DNA from: an uncultured Pseudoxanthomonas sp.
Lineage (GTDB): Bacteria; Pseudomonadota; Gammaproteobacteria; Xanthomonadales; Xanthomonadaceae
Direction: 5' to 3'
Assembly (NCBI GenBank): GCA_937975725.1
Contig: CALJUL010000081.1
Coordinates: forward strand, 1-30,245
DNA length: 30,245 bases
Positions within the stretch are counted from its first letter, which is position 1; each line of letters starts with the position of its first letter. The notes beneath the pieces were generated by a model. The model ran no database searches. It was given only the letters and a program-made list of their open reading frames with translations, and was not told the origin of the DNA. A program made the position numbers and the translations under genes. Below, one piece after another: positions 18,901 through 27,517 of the stretch.

Positions 18901-19215
18901 ATGCTGTCGTTCCCGCAATCGCAATTGCTCAATACCGTGGACCGCCTGGAAACCGCCGATGCGCGCGTGACCGGGCAGATGGAAGCCCTGACCGTATGGG
19001 TTGCCGCCCTGGTCAAGACGCACCCGGACGGCGCCGCGCTGCGCGCCACCGCCCAGTCGCTGTGCGCGCGCAACCCGTTCCGCGCGCTGTGCCAGTACCA
19101 GGAAGAAGTGGCTGCCTACGACGCCACCTATTGCCAACTGCATGCCCTCGCGCTGCCGGCGGAATCGTCGTCCGTCGTCGCGCCTAGTGCAGGGAACGGA
19201 CGGCCGCCGGCGTGA
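18901..19215 (+). CDS. Small hypothetical protein
   Basis: A 104-residue reading frame beginning MLSFPQSQLLNTVDRLETADARV is predicted helical and soluble, with four cysteines (LCARNPFRALCQ, YCQ). Third codon positions are strongly GC-biased through most of its length, which supports coding; no family was recognised. The start is uncertain: ATG 18901 has no clear ribosome binding site, while ATG 18844 (19 residues longer) is preceded by GGAAAG but has poor codon use. The final dozen codons lose the bias and run into the unusual non-coding block that follows. Confidence 0.55.
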   Translation: MLSFPQSQLLNTVDRLETADARVTGQMEALTVWVAALVKTHPDGAALRATAQSLCARNPFRALCQYQEEVAAYDATYCQLHALALPAESSSVVAPSAGNGRPPA

Positions 19216-20088
19216 ACCGCGCCTGTCGTTCTGCTTCGCCCGATGCCGGCCGCCGCCGCGCGCGACGCCGCGCCGCAGTGGCACCCACCTGCCATGAAGC
19301 GGGCTTGGCTGCGTGCAGCCATGAGGATGGTTCGTACTGCGAAGCACGGGACCAAGAAAGAAGCGCGCCGTTGCCGGCGGAAGCGGCACGTCCATCGGGA
19401 TGTGCCTGAAGAAGGGCCACCGCGCCAGCGATCCACCAAGGGACGCACTCACCCATCTCAGCCAAGCTGGGCGAAGCTAGGGCTTCGCACGACGGTGCCC
19501 GTGTGGTCGCCGTGGCTGCGAACCGGATCCGGAAGGCCGCAAGCGCGGCACCGACCACGCACGCAGTCTCGCGTTCGCTGTGCGAAAGCGGCGTCAACGG
19601 CGTGCATGCTTAGCGTGAAAGCGGGGGCTGGTTCGCATGCGGGGCTGAACCGGTAAGGACGAGGGGATGACTTTCGTGCATGCCCGCGCCTGGTGCATGT
19701 GTGGAGGGTATGTGTGCATGTCGGTGCTGCATGGCATGCCAGGGTGTTCTCGATGCACGAAGTGGCCGTGTGGATGAAGAGTCATGCCGTGCCACGACAT
19801 GCAGTGCGGTGTATGCGATGTGGTGTGAAGATGAGACAGTATCGGTAATGGCGCCGAAGTCGAAGCCGAAATCCAAGTCAAAGCCCTGTCCGAATCATTC
19901 GGCGGGCATCCTTCACATCGATGGGCATATTTTATTTTCGCTGTATCGGTATCGGTATCGGCGATGACATCGAATGCAGCCGCAACTGCAATCCGACCGG
20001 CCATCGCACAGACACCCACCATTTCCGCGGGCGCAGGCTGTCCGCAATGCTCGCGGATACTGTCGCCTTCCCCAGGAGGAGACTACGC
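19216..20088. other. Long non-coding block with odd composition and short repeats
   Basis: No frame in these 873 bp has a convincing start, ribosome binding site and GC3 bias. Bases 19216–19610 are moderately GC-rich and contain open frames on both strands with non-coding codon use. Bases about 19600–19830 are TG-rich with many CATG cores (for example 19605, 19640, 19679, 19697, 19718, 19730, 19735) and alternating purine–pyrimidine runs such as TATGTGTGCATG. Bases 19858–19888 carry a decayed AAGYCRAAG-type tandem repeat, and 19944–19962 an exact repeat of ATCGGT (three units, last partial). An AT-rich patch (ATATTTTATTTT, 19927–19938) could hold a promoter for the VOC gene. The block looks like degenerate or mobile DNA. 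Confidence 0.55.
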
Positions 20089-20517
20089 ATGGAAACCAAC
20101 GAAGTGCATCGCGGCCGCCTGATCGACCACGTCCAACTGGTGGTGCGCGATCTGGAGGCCAGCCGCGCGTTCTATGCCGCCGTGCTCGGTGCGCTGGGCG
20201 TGCCGATGGGCGGCGAAGGCGAGGACTGGTTCTGGGCCGACGAGTTGTTCGTCAGCACCGCGGGCAGTCTGGCCGCGCAGGGCGCGCTGACCGGGCGCCA
20301 TCATCTTGCGTTCCAGGCCCGAGACCCGGCCATGGTCGCCGCCTTCCACGCGGCGGCGCTGGCGAACGGCGGCCGTGACAACGGTGCGCCCGGCCAGCGC
20401 GCCTACCATCCGGGCTACTACGCCGCATTCGTGCTCGACCCCGACGGCAACAACATCGAGGCCGTGTACCACGGTCCGGCAGAACGCAGCGCGCCGTCGG
20501 TGCACATCCGCTTCTGA
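20089..20517 (+). CDS. VOC-family (glyoxalase-fold) protein
   Basis: The 142-residue protein has the vicinal oxygen chelate pattern: IDHVQLVVRDLEASRAFYAAVLGALGV at the N-terminus, GRHHLAFQARDPAMVAAFHAAAL in the middle, and the C-terminal YYAAFVLDPDGNNIEAVYH. Candidate metal ligands are the His of DHVQ, the His of HHLAF and the Glu of NIEAV. Small VOC proteins of this type include glyoxalase- and bleomycin-resistance-like members; the substrate is unknown. ATG 20089 follows AGGAGGA (20074–20080), one of the best ribosome binding sites in the window. Its stop is only 11 bp from the stop of the convergent chemoreceptor gene. Confidence 0.9.
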   Translation: METNEVHRGRLIDHVQLVVRDLEASRAFYAAVLGALGVPMGGEGEDWFWADELFVSTAGSLAAQGALTGRHHLAFQARDPAMVAAFHAAALANGGRDNGAPGQRAYHPGYYAAFVLDPDGNNIEAVYHGPAERSAPSVHIRF

Positions 20518-20522
20518 ACGGC

Positions 20523-20537
20523 GCCGCCTCAGGCGGC
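20523..20537. terminator. Hairpin over the convergent VOC/chemoreceptor stops
   Basis: GCCGCC (20523–20528) pairs with GGCGGC (20532–20537); the 3-nt loop is TCA, of which the T (20529) begins the reverse-strand TGA of the chemoreceptor stop region. There is no strong T-tract, so it is only a possible shared end signal. Confidence 0.4.
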
Positions 20538-22658
20538 TTCCTGTAGCGGTTCGGCGAAACGGAAGCTGCCGACCATCTGCAGCAGTTGCTGCGCCTGCTC
20601 GTCGAGCGAGCGCGAAGCGGCGGTGGCTTCTTCCACCAGCGCTGCGTTCTGCTGGGTGGTCTGGTCGATGTTGCTGACGGTCTTGTTGACCTGTTCGATG
20701 CCCTGGCTCTGTTCGCGCGTGGCCAGCGAGATCTCGCCCATGCGCGCCGCCATCTGGTCTACCGAGCCCACCACATCGCGCAGCGTGCCGCTGGCCTCGC
20801 CGACCAGCCGGGTGCAGCCGACGACGTTCTGCACCGAGGTCTCGATCAGCACCCGGATCTCCTGCGCCGCGCTGGAAGCGCGCTGCGCCAGCCCGCGCAC
20901 TTCCGAGGCGACCACGGTGAAGCCGCGGCCCTGTTCGCCGGCGCGGGCCGCCTCGACGGCGGCGTTGAGCGCCAGGATGTTGGTCTGGAACGCGATGCTG
21001 TCGATCAGGCCGATGATGTCCTCGATGCGGCGCGACGAGGATTCGATCGCCTGCATCGATGTGACCACCTGGCCCATCGCTTCGCCGGCGCGCTGGGCGA
21101 CGCCGCTGGCGCCCACGGCCAGGTCGTTGACCTGGCGCGCGTTCTCGGCGTTGTGCCTGACGGTGGAGGACAGTTCCTCCATCGACGAGGCGGTTTCCTC
21201 CAGCGAGGCGGCCTGCTGCTCGGTGCGGCGGGCCAGGTCGTCGTTGCCGGCGGCGATCTCGCCGGCGGCGGTGGAAACCGCTTCGCTGGTCTGGTGGATG
21301 TGGGCGACGAGCGAGGACCATTGCGCAGCGGTGGCGTTGGCGCTGCCGGCCAGGCGCGCGAACGCGCCGTGGTACTGGCGGTCGAGCCGGCGGGTCAGGT
21401 CGCCGGCGGCGAGCGCGTCGAGCATGCCGCCGACGTCGGACAGGCCGCTGTCGGCTTCCTGCATCAGGCTGTTGAGGCCGCGCACCATGTCGCGGAAGGC
21501 GTGCTGGAAGGCCGCCTCGTCGCCGCGCGCGCCGAAGTCGCCGAGCGCGGCGGCGTCCACCAGGCGCTGGATCTCGCCGTTGATCGCCTGCAGATTGGAC
21601 TTGGCGGTGGCCATGGTCTGGCTGATGACGACCATCTTGCCGGGCAGCGCGGGCATGTCGCCGCGCAGGTCGCCCACGGCGTATTCGGACAGCAGCCCGA
21701 TCACGCGCCGGTTCACCCCGACCTGGTTGTCGATCACGCCGTTGACCGCCAGCGCCATCTGGCCGAAGGCGCCGGGGAAGGCGGCGGCCTGCATGCGCGC
21801 ATCCATGTCGCCGGCCTCGTGCTGCTCGGCCAGCGCCGACTGCGCGGTCATGAACTCGCGCAGCTTGCCCTGCATCGCGTCCATGTCGGCCAGCAGCGAA
21901 TCCGGCGTGCGCACCTGCACGGCCTGGCCCAGGTCGCCCTGGGCGATGGCGCGCACGACCTGCGCGGCGTAGGCCGGTTCGCCGCCCAGTTGGCGGATGA
22001 TGGCGCGCGCGATCAGCACGCCCACGGCCACGCACAGCAGCGCCGACAGCGCGATCAGCGCGACGGTCCAGCGCAGTGAGGACTTGTAGCGCTCGCCGGC
22101 ATCCACGTACTGCGACTTGGCTTCGCGCAGTTGCAGTTCGATCAGTTCGGCCACCTTGCCGCTGATCGGGTCGATGCTGGCGTACAGTGCGCCGTCGAAA
22201 TCGGAGAGCCGGCCGGTGCATTCGCCCTCCAGGCCGGACAGGGTCTGTTGCAGGCGGCTGACGTGCTCGTCGGCGGTCCGGAACAGTGCATCGGCTTCCT
22301 GGCTCAGGCGGCGCTCTTCGGGCGTGAGCTGGGTATCGAGGTACTGCTGCCATTCGGTGCGGATGGATTCGCGCGCATGGCCGACCGCGGTGTTGGCCTG
22401 TTCCGGCGAGATCAGGCCGGCGTTGCATTTGTTGGTGGCGTCGATCACGTCCACGGCGTAGGCGTCGGCGATGACCTTGAGCCCGCGCAGGGGCACCACG
22501 CGGTCCAGGTAGACCGTCTCCAGCCCTTGCTGCGTGGTGCGGATGGCGCGCGAACCGGTGGCGCCGTTGAACGTGAGCAGCGCGACCGGGATGGCGAACC
22601 CGATCAACAACCGGGTGGAAAGACGGAGTTGCTGGAAGCGTTCCTTCAGCGAGGGCAT
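20529..22658 (-). CDS. Methyl-accepting chemotaxis protein
   Basis: The 709-residue chemoreceptor has TM1 (LLIGFAIPVALLTFNGA, about 17–33) and a periplasmic four-helix-bundle sensor (about 35–193, with VIADAYAVDVIDATNKC). TM2 is WTVALIALSALLCVAVGVLIARAI (about 197–220). A long HAMP-rich stretch with repeated GDL/GDF motifs (QGDLGQAV, VGDLRGDM, LGDFGARG, AGDLTRRL) leads to the signalling hairpin with tip IAFQTNILALNAAVEAARAGEQGRGF. No C-terminal CheR/CheB-tethering pentapeptide is present. Cys78 and Cys147 of the sensor could form a disulfide. ATG 22658 places TM1 correctly; the frame extends upstream without similarity. No other chemotaxis genes are nearby, so it is an orphan receptor feeding the chromosomal Che pathway. 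Confidence 0.96.
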   Translation of the reverse strand: MPSLKERFQQLRLSTRLLIGFAIPVALLTFNGATGSRAIRTTQQGLETVYLDRVVPLRGLKVIADAYAVDVIDATNKCNAGLISPEQANTAVGHARESIRTEWQQYLDTQLTPEERRLSQEADALFRTADEHVSRLQQTLSGLEGECTGRLSDFDGALYASIDPISGKVAELIELQLREAKSQYVDAGERYKSSLRWTVALIALSALLCVAVGVLIARAIIRQLGGEPAYAAQVVRAIAQGDLGQAVQVRTPDSLLADMDAMQGKLREFMTAQSALAEQHEAGDMDARMQAAAFPGAFGQMALAVNGVIDNQVGVNRRVIGLLSEYAVGDLRGDMPALPGKMVVISQTMATAKSNLQAINGEIQRLVDAAALGDFGARGDEAAFQHAFRDMVRGLNSLMQEADSGLSDVGGMLDALAAGDLTRRLDRQYHGAFARLAGSANATAAQWSSLVAHIHQTSEAVSTAAGEIAAGNDDLARRTEQQAASLEETASSMEELSSTVRHNAENARQVNDLAVGASGVAQRAGEAMGQVVTSMQAIESSSRRIEDIIGLIDSIAFQTNILALNAAVEAARAGEQGRGFTVVASEVRGLAQRASSAAQEIRVLIETSVQNVVGCTRLVGEASGTLRDVVGSVDQMAARMGEISLATREQSQGIEQVNKTVSNIDQTTQQNAALVEEATAASRSLDEQAQQLLQMVGSFRFAEPLQEAA

Positions 22659-22698
22659 GGCGGGTTTCCGATGGTTGCGGCAGGCGTCGTTGCACCGG

Positions 22699-22725
22699 AT
22701 ATCGACACTGCCCGCCCGGCTTTGA
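22699..22725 (-). promoter_or_regulatory. Sigma-28 (FliA)-type promoter of the chemoreceptor
   Basis: On the minus strand TCAA (22725–22722), a 15-bp spacer and GTCGATAT (22706–22699) match the flagellar consensus TAAA-N15-GCCGATAA at 9 of 12 positions with exact spacing. Predicted transcription start is near 22692, about 34 nt before ATG 22658. Chemoreceptor genes are typical FliA targets. Confidence 0.7.
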
Positions 22726-22854
22726 CGCACAAGACGCACGGCATGAGTCACATTAGAGAGAACTGCGCAGGGCATCACGAATGCGCGCGGCTTTCGAGGC
22801 GCTGCGGCGCGAGTCATGTCACATGGAAAATCCGCCAACCCGCAATAGGTGCAG

Positions 22855-24099
22855 TCAGGCCGGTTGCCGGCGGTCTTCCGCGACGGCGGTGCGGCGCTTG
22901 GCCAGCAGGCGGAAGAACGGGCCGGTCAGCAGCGTGGACAGCACGGCCAGGGTGACCAGGGCGGCAAAGGCGTGTTCGGACAACAGGCCCTTGTCGCGCA
23001 GGATGGTCGCCGCGACGATCTCCATCAGCCCCTTGCATTGCAGCAATGCGCCGAGCGCCAGCGCTTCGCGCCGCGACAGCGCGGACGACGGCGGGCACAG
23101 CAGCACCGCGGCGAGCTTGGCCGTGACCGCCAGCACCAGCAGCGCCAGCGACGCCTGCAACGAGGCCCAGCCCAGCGCGCTGCCGTCGATCTTCAGGCCG
23201 CTGTGGCCGAAGAACAGCGGTGCCAGCCCGACCAGGGCGAACTGGCCCAGGCGTTCCACCGGCAACCGCTTCGACCACGCCGGCGGCACCATCGCGCCGC
23301 CGAAGTAAGCGCCCAGCAAGGCATGCAGGCCCAGTTGCGAGCTTGCCCAGGCGCCCGCGACCAGGAAGAGCGGCAGCGAAAGCCACACCAGCCAGGCCGG
23401 CGGTGCCGTGCGCAGGCGCTGCGCCAGCGCGCCGGCGGCGGCCAGCGCCACGGCCACGCCGACCGCGGCCACCTGCACGGCCGAGGCACCGGCCAGCAGC
23501 GAGCCGCCTTCGGCCGCCAGCAGCAACAGTGCCAGGCCGACCCACAGTGCCGCGTCGTCGATCACCGCGATGCGCAGCGCCAGTTGCGCCAGCGGGCGGT
23601 GCAGCGGACCGAGCTCGCGCACGATGCCGATCAGCACCGGCAGCGCGCTGACCGCGATGCACAGGCCGATGGCCAACGCGCCCATCCAGGCGCCGCCTTG
23701 CGGCGCCTGCCAGCCGGGCAGGGTGGTGAAGTGGTAGTGCGCCGCCAGCGTGCCCGCGGCGAACGGCAGCAGCAGCGCCATGCACGCACTGGCGACGAAG
23801 CGCACCGCCTGCGTGCGTGGTAGGGGTGTGGCGTCGGGCGCGGTGGGCAGGTGCGCCGACAAGCGCGTTTCCAGCCCGGCAGTGAAGGCCAGCAGCAATA
23901 CGCCCACCCAGCCGACCTTGTCGCCGGCCTGCGACGGCAAGTCCCACGCCGCCGGCAGCGCGCCGGTGGCCGCCAGCAGCAGGCCGATGATGATCGGGAT
24001 AACCGCGATGGGAATGGAGCGCCCGAGCGCACGCCAGGCCGTCCAGGCGAGGCCGACGAAGATCAGGAGGTCGAGGACGAAGGCGGTCGCAGCAGGCAT
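22855..24099 (-). CDS. CPA2-type cation/proton antiporter
   Basis: The 414-residue integral membrane protein has about 12 hydrophobic segments. Family features are the N-terminal PIAVIPIIIGLLLAATGALP, the unwound helix region ALAIGLCIAVSALPVL, the ion-binding Asp–Asp pair in RIAVIDDAALWVGLALLLL, the LGAYFGGAM segment, LFFGHSGLKID, and LLQCKGLMEIVAATI, which matches the usual R/K-G helix of CPA2 exchangers. It should exchange Na+ or K+ for H+ at the inner membrane; no KTN/TrkA-N regulatory domain is attached. ATG 24099 lacks a clear ribosome binding site but gives a natural N-terminus. It lies 196 bp upstream of the chemoreceptor start on the same strand; the sigma-28 promoter between them suggests separate control. 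Confidence 0.93.
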   Translation of the reverse strand: MPAATAFVLDLLIFVGLAWTAWRALGRSIPIAVIPIIIGLLLAATGALPAAWDLPSQAGDKVGWVGVLLLAFTAGLETRLSAHLPTAPDATPLPRTQAVRFVASACMALLLPFAAGTLAAHYHFTTLPGWQAPQGGAWMGALAIGLCIAVSALPVLIGIVRELGPLHRPLAQLALRIAVIDDAALWVGLALLLLAAEGGSLLAGASAVQVAAVGVAVALAAAGALAQRLRTAPPAWLVWLSLPLFLVAGAWASSQLGLHALLGAYFGGAMVPPAWSKRLPVERLGQFALVGLAPLFFGHSGLKIDGSALGWASLQASLALLVLAVTAKLAAVLLCPPSSALSRREALALGALLQCKGLMEIVAATILRDKGLLSEHAFAALVTLAVLSTLLTGPFFRLLAKRRTAVAEDRRQPA

Positions 24100-24311
24100 G
24101 GCGGCGATGATAGCCGCCGCAGAGCAAAGCGAAGCATGCCACCGCCGCCTTGCCTCCTCACTTCCTCACTGACCCCTTGCCACCACCGAAGCACCCACAA
24201 GCACGAAGCAGGAAAGCAACCAGGCCCGCAGCGTTTCTTACTTCATCTGCACCAACACCATGTGCCGCAAGCACAGCGAACCGGCATGCAGCAGAAACAG
24301 CGTCGGCGCAG

Positions 24312-24341
24312 AAAAACGAAGCCCCGCATGGCGGGGCTTCG
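24312..24341 (-). terminator. gcvP terminator
   Basis: On the minus strand an 11-bp stem (CGAAGCCCCGC with GCGGGGCTTCG, 24317–24341) with a 3-nt loop is followed by GTTTTT. It lies 22 bp beyond the gcvP stop. The remaining spacer 24100–24311 shows no feature. Confidence 0.9.
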
Positions 24342-24362
24342 AAGTCGGGCGGAAGCCCCGGC

Positions 24363-27257
24363 TCAGGCTTCCGCTTCATCCTTGTACGCATCCACCGGGA
24401 TGCAGGCGCACATGACGTTCTTGTCGCCGTAGACGTTGTCCACGCGCGATACCGGCGGCCAGTACTTCTGCAGCTTGAGCGACGGCAGCGGGAAGGCAGC
24501 CAGTTCGCGCGGGTAGGCGTGCGTCCACTCGCTGGCGGCCACCTGGGTGGCGGTGTGCGGGGCGTGCTTCAGCGGATTGTCCTCGCGGTCCAGGCGGCCG
24601 TCCTCGACCGCGCGGATCTCCTCGCGGATCTCGACCATGGCGTCGATGAAGCGGTCCAGCTCGTGCAGCGATTCGCTTTCGGTCGGCTCCACCATCAGCG
24701 TGCCGGCGACCGGGAAGCTGAGCGTGGGCGCGTGGAAGCCGAAGTCGATCAGGCGCTTGGCGATGTCCTCGGCGCTGATACCGGTGATCTTCTCCAGCGG
24801 GCGCACGTCGAGGATGCACTCGTGGGCGACCAGGCCGTTGCGGCCGGTGTAGAGGGTCTTGTAGTGCGGGGCCAGTTTGCGGGAGACGTAGTTGGCGTTG
24901 AGCAGGGCCACCTGGGTGGCCTTGCGCAGGCCGGCCGCACCCATCAGGGTGATGTACATCCAACTGATCGGCAGGATGCTGGCGCTGCCGAAGCTGGCGG
25001 CGCTGACCATGCCGACGCTGCCTTCGCCGCCGAAGTTCTTCGGCAGGTACGGCGCCAGGTGCGACTTCACCGCGCACGGGCCCACGCCGGGGCCGCCGCC
25101 GCCGTGCGGAATGCAGAAGGTCTTGTGCAGGTTGAGGTGGCTGACGTCCGAGCCCCACTTGCCGGGTTGGGCCACGCCGACCAGGGCGTTCATGTTGGCG
25201 CCGTCGGTGTACACCTGCCCGCCGTGTTCGTGGACGATGCGGCAGATTTCCACCACGTCCTCCTCGAACACGCCGTGGGTGGACGGGTAGGTCATCATGA
25301 TCGCGGCCAGGTTGGCCGAATGCTTCTCGGCCGCGCGGCGGATGTCCTCCACGTCCACGTTGCCGTTGGCGTCGCACTTGGTCACCACCACCTTCATGCC
25401 GCACATCTGCGCGCTGGCCGGGTTGGTGCCGTGCGCGGACTCGGGGATCAGGCAGATGTCGCGGTGGCCTTCGCCGCGCGCGCGGTGGTAGGCGCGGATC
25501 GCCAGCAGGCCGGCGTATTCGCCCTGCGCGCCGGAGTTGGGCTGCAGGCTGACGGCGTCGTAGCCGGTGCATTCCACCAGCATCGCCTCCAGTTCTTCGA
25601 TCAGCCGCGCATAGCCCTGCACCTGCTCGGCCGGGGCCAGCGGGTGGATGTTGGCGAACTCGGGCCAGGTCACCGGGATCATCTCGGCGGTGGCGTTGAG
25701 CTTCATGGTGCACGAGCCCAGCGGGATCATCGTGCGATCCATTGCCAGGTCCTTGTCGGCCAGCGCGCGCATGTAGCGCAGCAGTTCGTGCTCGCTGTGG
25801 TGGGTGTTGAACACCGGGTGGGTCAGGAAATCGCCGGTGCGGCGCAGCGCTTCCGGGATCAGCGAAGGCGCGGTGGCGTCCAGCGCGTCGATCGAGGGCA
25901 GGGCGGCGCCGTCGCCGCCGAACACGCGCCACAGGTCTTCCACGTCGGTGCGGGTGGTGGTCTCGTCCAGCGAGATGCACAGCGAGCCGTTGCCGCGCAC
26001 GCGCAGGTTGATGCCGGCTTCGCGGGCGCGGGCCAGGATCGCGTCGCGCGCGTCGCCGGGCTCGATGCAGAGCGTGTCGAAGGCGCTGGCGTGCACCGCG
26101 GAATGGCCCAGCGCGCGCAGGCCCTCAGCCAGGATGGCGGTCAGGCGCGCCACCCGGCCGGCGATGCGCTTCAGCCCGTCCGGGCCGTGGTAGACGGCGT
26201 ACATGCCGGCCATCACCGCCAGCAGCACCTGCGCGGTGCAGATGTTGCTGGTGGCCTTCTCGCGGCGGATGTGCTGTTCGCGCGTCTGCAGGGTCAGGCG
26301 GTACGCGGGCTTGCCCTCGGTGTCGACCGACACGCCGATCAGGCGGCCGGGCATGCTGCGCTTGTAGGCGTCGCGGCAGGCCATGAAGGCCGCGTGCGGG
26401 CCGCCGAAGCCGAATGGCACGCCGAAGCGCTGCGAGTTGCCGATCACGATGTCGGCGCCCATCTCGCCCGGCGGCTTGAGCAGGGCCAGCGCCAGCAGGT
26501 CGGTGGCGACGACGAACAGCGCGTTGTGCGCGTGGATGACCTCGGCGTCCTTCGACCATTCCTCGATCCAGCCGCTGGAGGCGGGGTATTGCACCAGCAC
26601 GCCGAAGTAGTCGCCGGCGGCTAGCTTCTGGTGGAAGGCGTCGGTGGAGCGGACCACTTCGACGGCGATGCCCAGCGGCTCGGCGCGGGTGGCCAGCACT
26701 TCCAGCGTCTGCGGATGGGTGTCGCCGGCGACCAGGAAGGTGTTCGACTTCGACTTGGCCGAGCGCTTGGCCAGGGTCATCGCCTCGGCGGCGGCGGTGG
26801 CTTCGTCCAGCAGCGAGGCGTTGGCGATCTCCATGCCGGTCAGGTCGGCGACCATGGTCTGGAAGTTGATCAGCGCTTCCATGCGGCCCTGCGAGATCTC
26901 CGCCTGGTACGGGGTGTAGGCGGTGTACCAGGCCGGGTTCTCCAGGATGTTGCGCAGGATGACCTTGGGCGTGTGGGTACCGTAGTAGCCCTGGCCGATG
27001 AAGCTGCGGAACACCCGGTTGCGCCCGGCCAGGGCGCGGATCTTGGCCAGTGCCTCCTCCTCGGTGACCGGTTCGGGCAGTGCCAGCGGACCGGGCGACT
27101 TGATGCTGGCCGGCACGATGGCGTCGGTCATCGCGTCCAGCGAGTCGTAGCCGACCGTGCGCAGCATGTGCGCGATCTCGGCGTCGTTGGGGCCGATGTG
27201 GCGTTCGAGGAACGCGCCGTGGTGCTCGAGTTCGCGCAGGGAAGGGGTATGGGACAT
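24363..27257 (-). CDS. gcvP: Glycine dehydrogenase (decarboxylating), P protein
   Basis: The 964-residue single-chain P protein decarboxylates glycine and passes the aminomethyl group to lipoylated H protein in the glycine cleavage system. The N-terminal half begins FLERHIGPNDAEIAHML and contains FIGQGYYGTHTP and NPAWYTAYTPYQAEISQGR. The C-terminal half has PLGSCTMKLNA, ESAHGTNPASAQM and the pyridoxal phosphate lysine, Lys712, in HLNLHKTFCIPHGGGGPG. Length matches the fused (not split) type. ATG 27257 is the most likely start; ATG 27266 would add three residues. The gene follows a tandem glycine riboswitch and ends at a strong terminator, so it is a single-gene unit; gcvT and gcvH are elsewhere. 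Confidence 0.98.
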   Translation of the reverse strand: MSHTPSLRELEHHGAFLERHIGPNDAEIAHMLRTVGYDSLDAMTDAIVPASIKSPGPLALPEPVTEEEALAKIRALAGRNRVFRSFIGQGYYGTHTPKVILRNILENPAWYTAYTPYQAEISQGRMEALINFQTMVADLTGMEIANASLLDEATAAAEAMTLAKRSAKSKSNTFLVAGDTHPQTLEVLATRAEPLGIAVEVVRSTDAFHQKLAAGDYFGVLVQYPASSGWIEEWSKDAEVIHAHNALFVVATDLLALALLKPPGEMGADIVIGNSQRFGVPFGFGGPHAAFMACRDAYKRSMPGRLIGVSVDTEGKPAYRLTLQTREQHIRREKATSNICTAQVLLAVMAGMYAVYHGPDGLKRIAGRVARLTAILAEGLRALGHSAVHASAFDTLCIEPGDARDAILARAREAGINLRVRGNGSLCISLDETTTRTDVEDLWRVFGGDGAALPSIDALDATAPSLIPEALRRTGDFLTHPVFNTHHSEHELLRYMRALADKDLAMDRTMIPLGSCTMKLNATAEMIPVTWPEFANIHPLAPAEQVQGYARLIEELEAMLVECTGYDAVSLQPNSGAQGEYAGLLAIRAYHRARGEGHRDICLIPESAHGTNPASAQMCGMKVVVTKCDANGNVDVEDIRRAAEKHSANLAAIMMTYPSTHGVFEEDVVEICRIVHEHGGQVYTDGANMNALVGVAQPGKWGSDVSHLNLHKTFCIPHGGGGPGVGPCAVKSHLAPYLPKNFGGEGSVGMVSAASFGSASILPISWMYITLMGAAGLRKATQVALLNANYVSRKLAPHYKTLYTGRNGLVAHECILDVRPLEKITGISAEDIAKRLIDFGFHAPTLSFPVAGTLMVEPTESESLHELDRFIDAMVEIREEIRAVEDGRLDREDNPLKHAPHTATQVAASEWTHAYPRELAAFPLPSLKLQKYWPPVSRVDNVYGDKNVMCACIPVDAYKDEAEA

Positions 27258-27312
27258 GGCGGGCATCCGGGAAGGGCAAGGGAACCGGGCGTGCGGAAAG
27301 CGCACGTGGCAT

Positions 27313-27501
27313 GCCCCTCTGTCCTTTTGCCTGAGAGTTTGGAAGCGCGGCGGTGCCTGCTTCGTGCCCCTTCGGCGCCGGCGCGGCCCCGTGGGCGGCC
27401 GATCTCTCCAGAGTGTTTGCTGCGGCGGTGGTATCGGGCCTGAGCGATTACGGGCGTTTGCGCCTTCGGCAGCCGGTCGCGGACGAGCGGCTTCTCCCAC
27501 C
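27313..27501 (-). ncRNA. Tandem glycine riboswitch upstream of gcvP
   Basis: Read leftward, two aptamers are visible. Aptamer 1 (about 27501–27429) starts GGTGGGAGAAG, contains GCCGAAGGCGCAA and CGCTCAGGC, and closes with GATACCACC, pairing GGTGG/CCACC. Aptamer 2 (about 27413–27313) starts CTCTGGAGAG, contains GCCGAAGGGGCA and ends CTCTCAGGCAAAAGGACAGAG, pairing CTCTG/CAGAG. A short linker (GCCGCAGCAAACA) joins them, as in known cooperative glycine riboswitches. The class usually turns on glycine cleavage genes when glycine is high. About 55 nt separate aptamer 2 from ATG 27257. Confidence 0.95.
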
Positions 27502-27517
27502 TATGTATTGCCGGCGG

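Noticed and set aside
19848..19967. Small basic peptide MAPKSKPKSKSKP... in the non-coding block
   Set aside because: No ribosome binding site, codons come from the degenerate repeats, and the end is encoded by the ATCGGT tandem repeat.
24150..26624. Plus-strand 824-codon frame opposite gcvP
   Set aside because: GC-driven shadow rich in Val, Gly, His and Asp; it covers the gcvP terminator and has no ribosome binding site.
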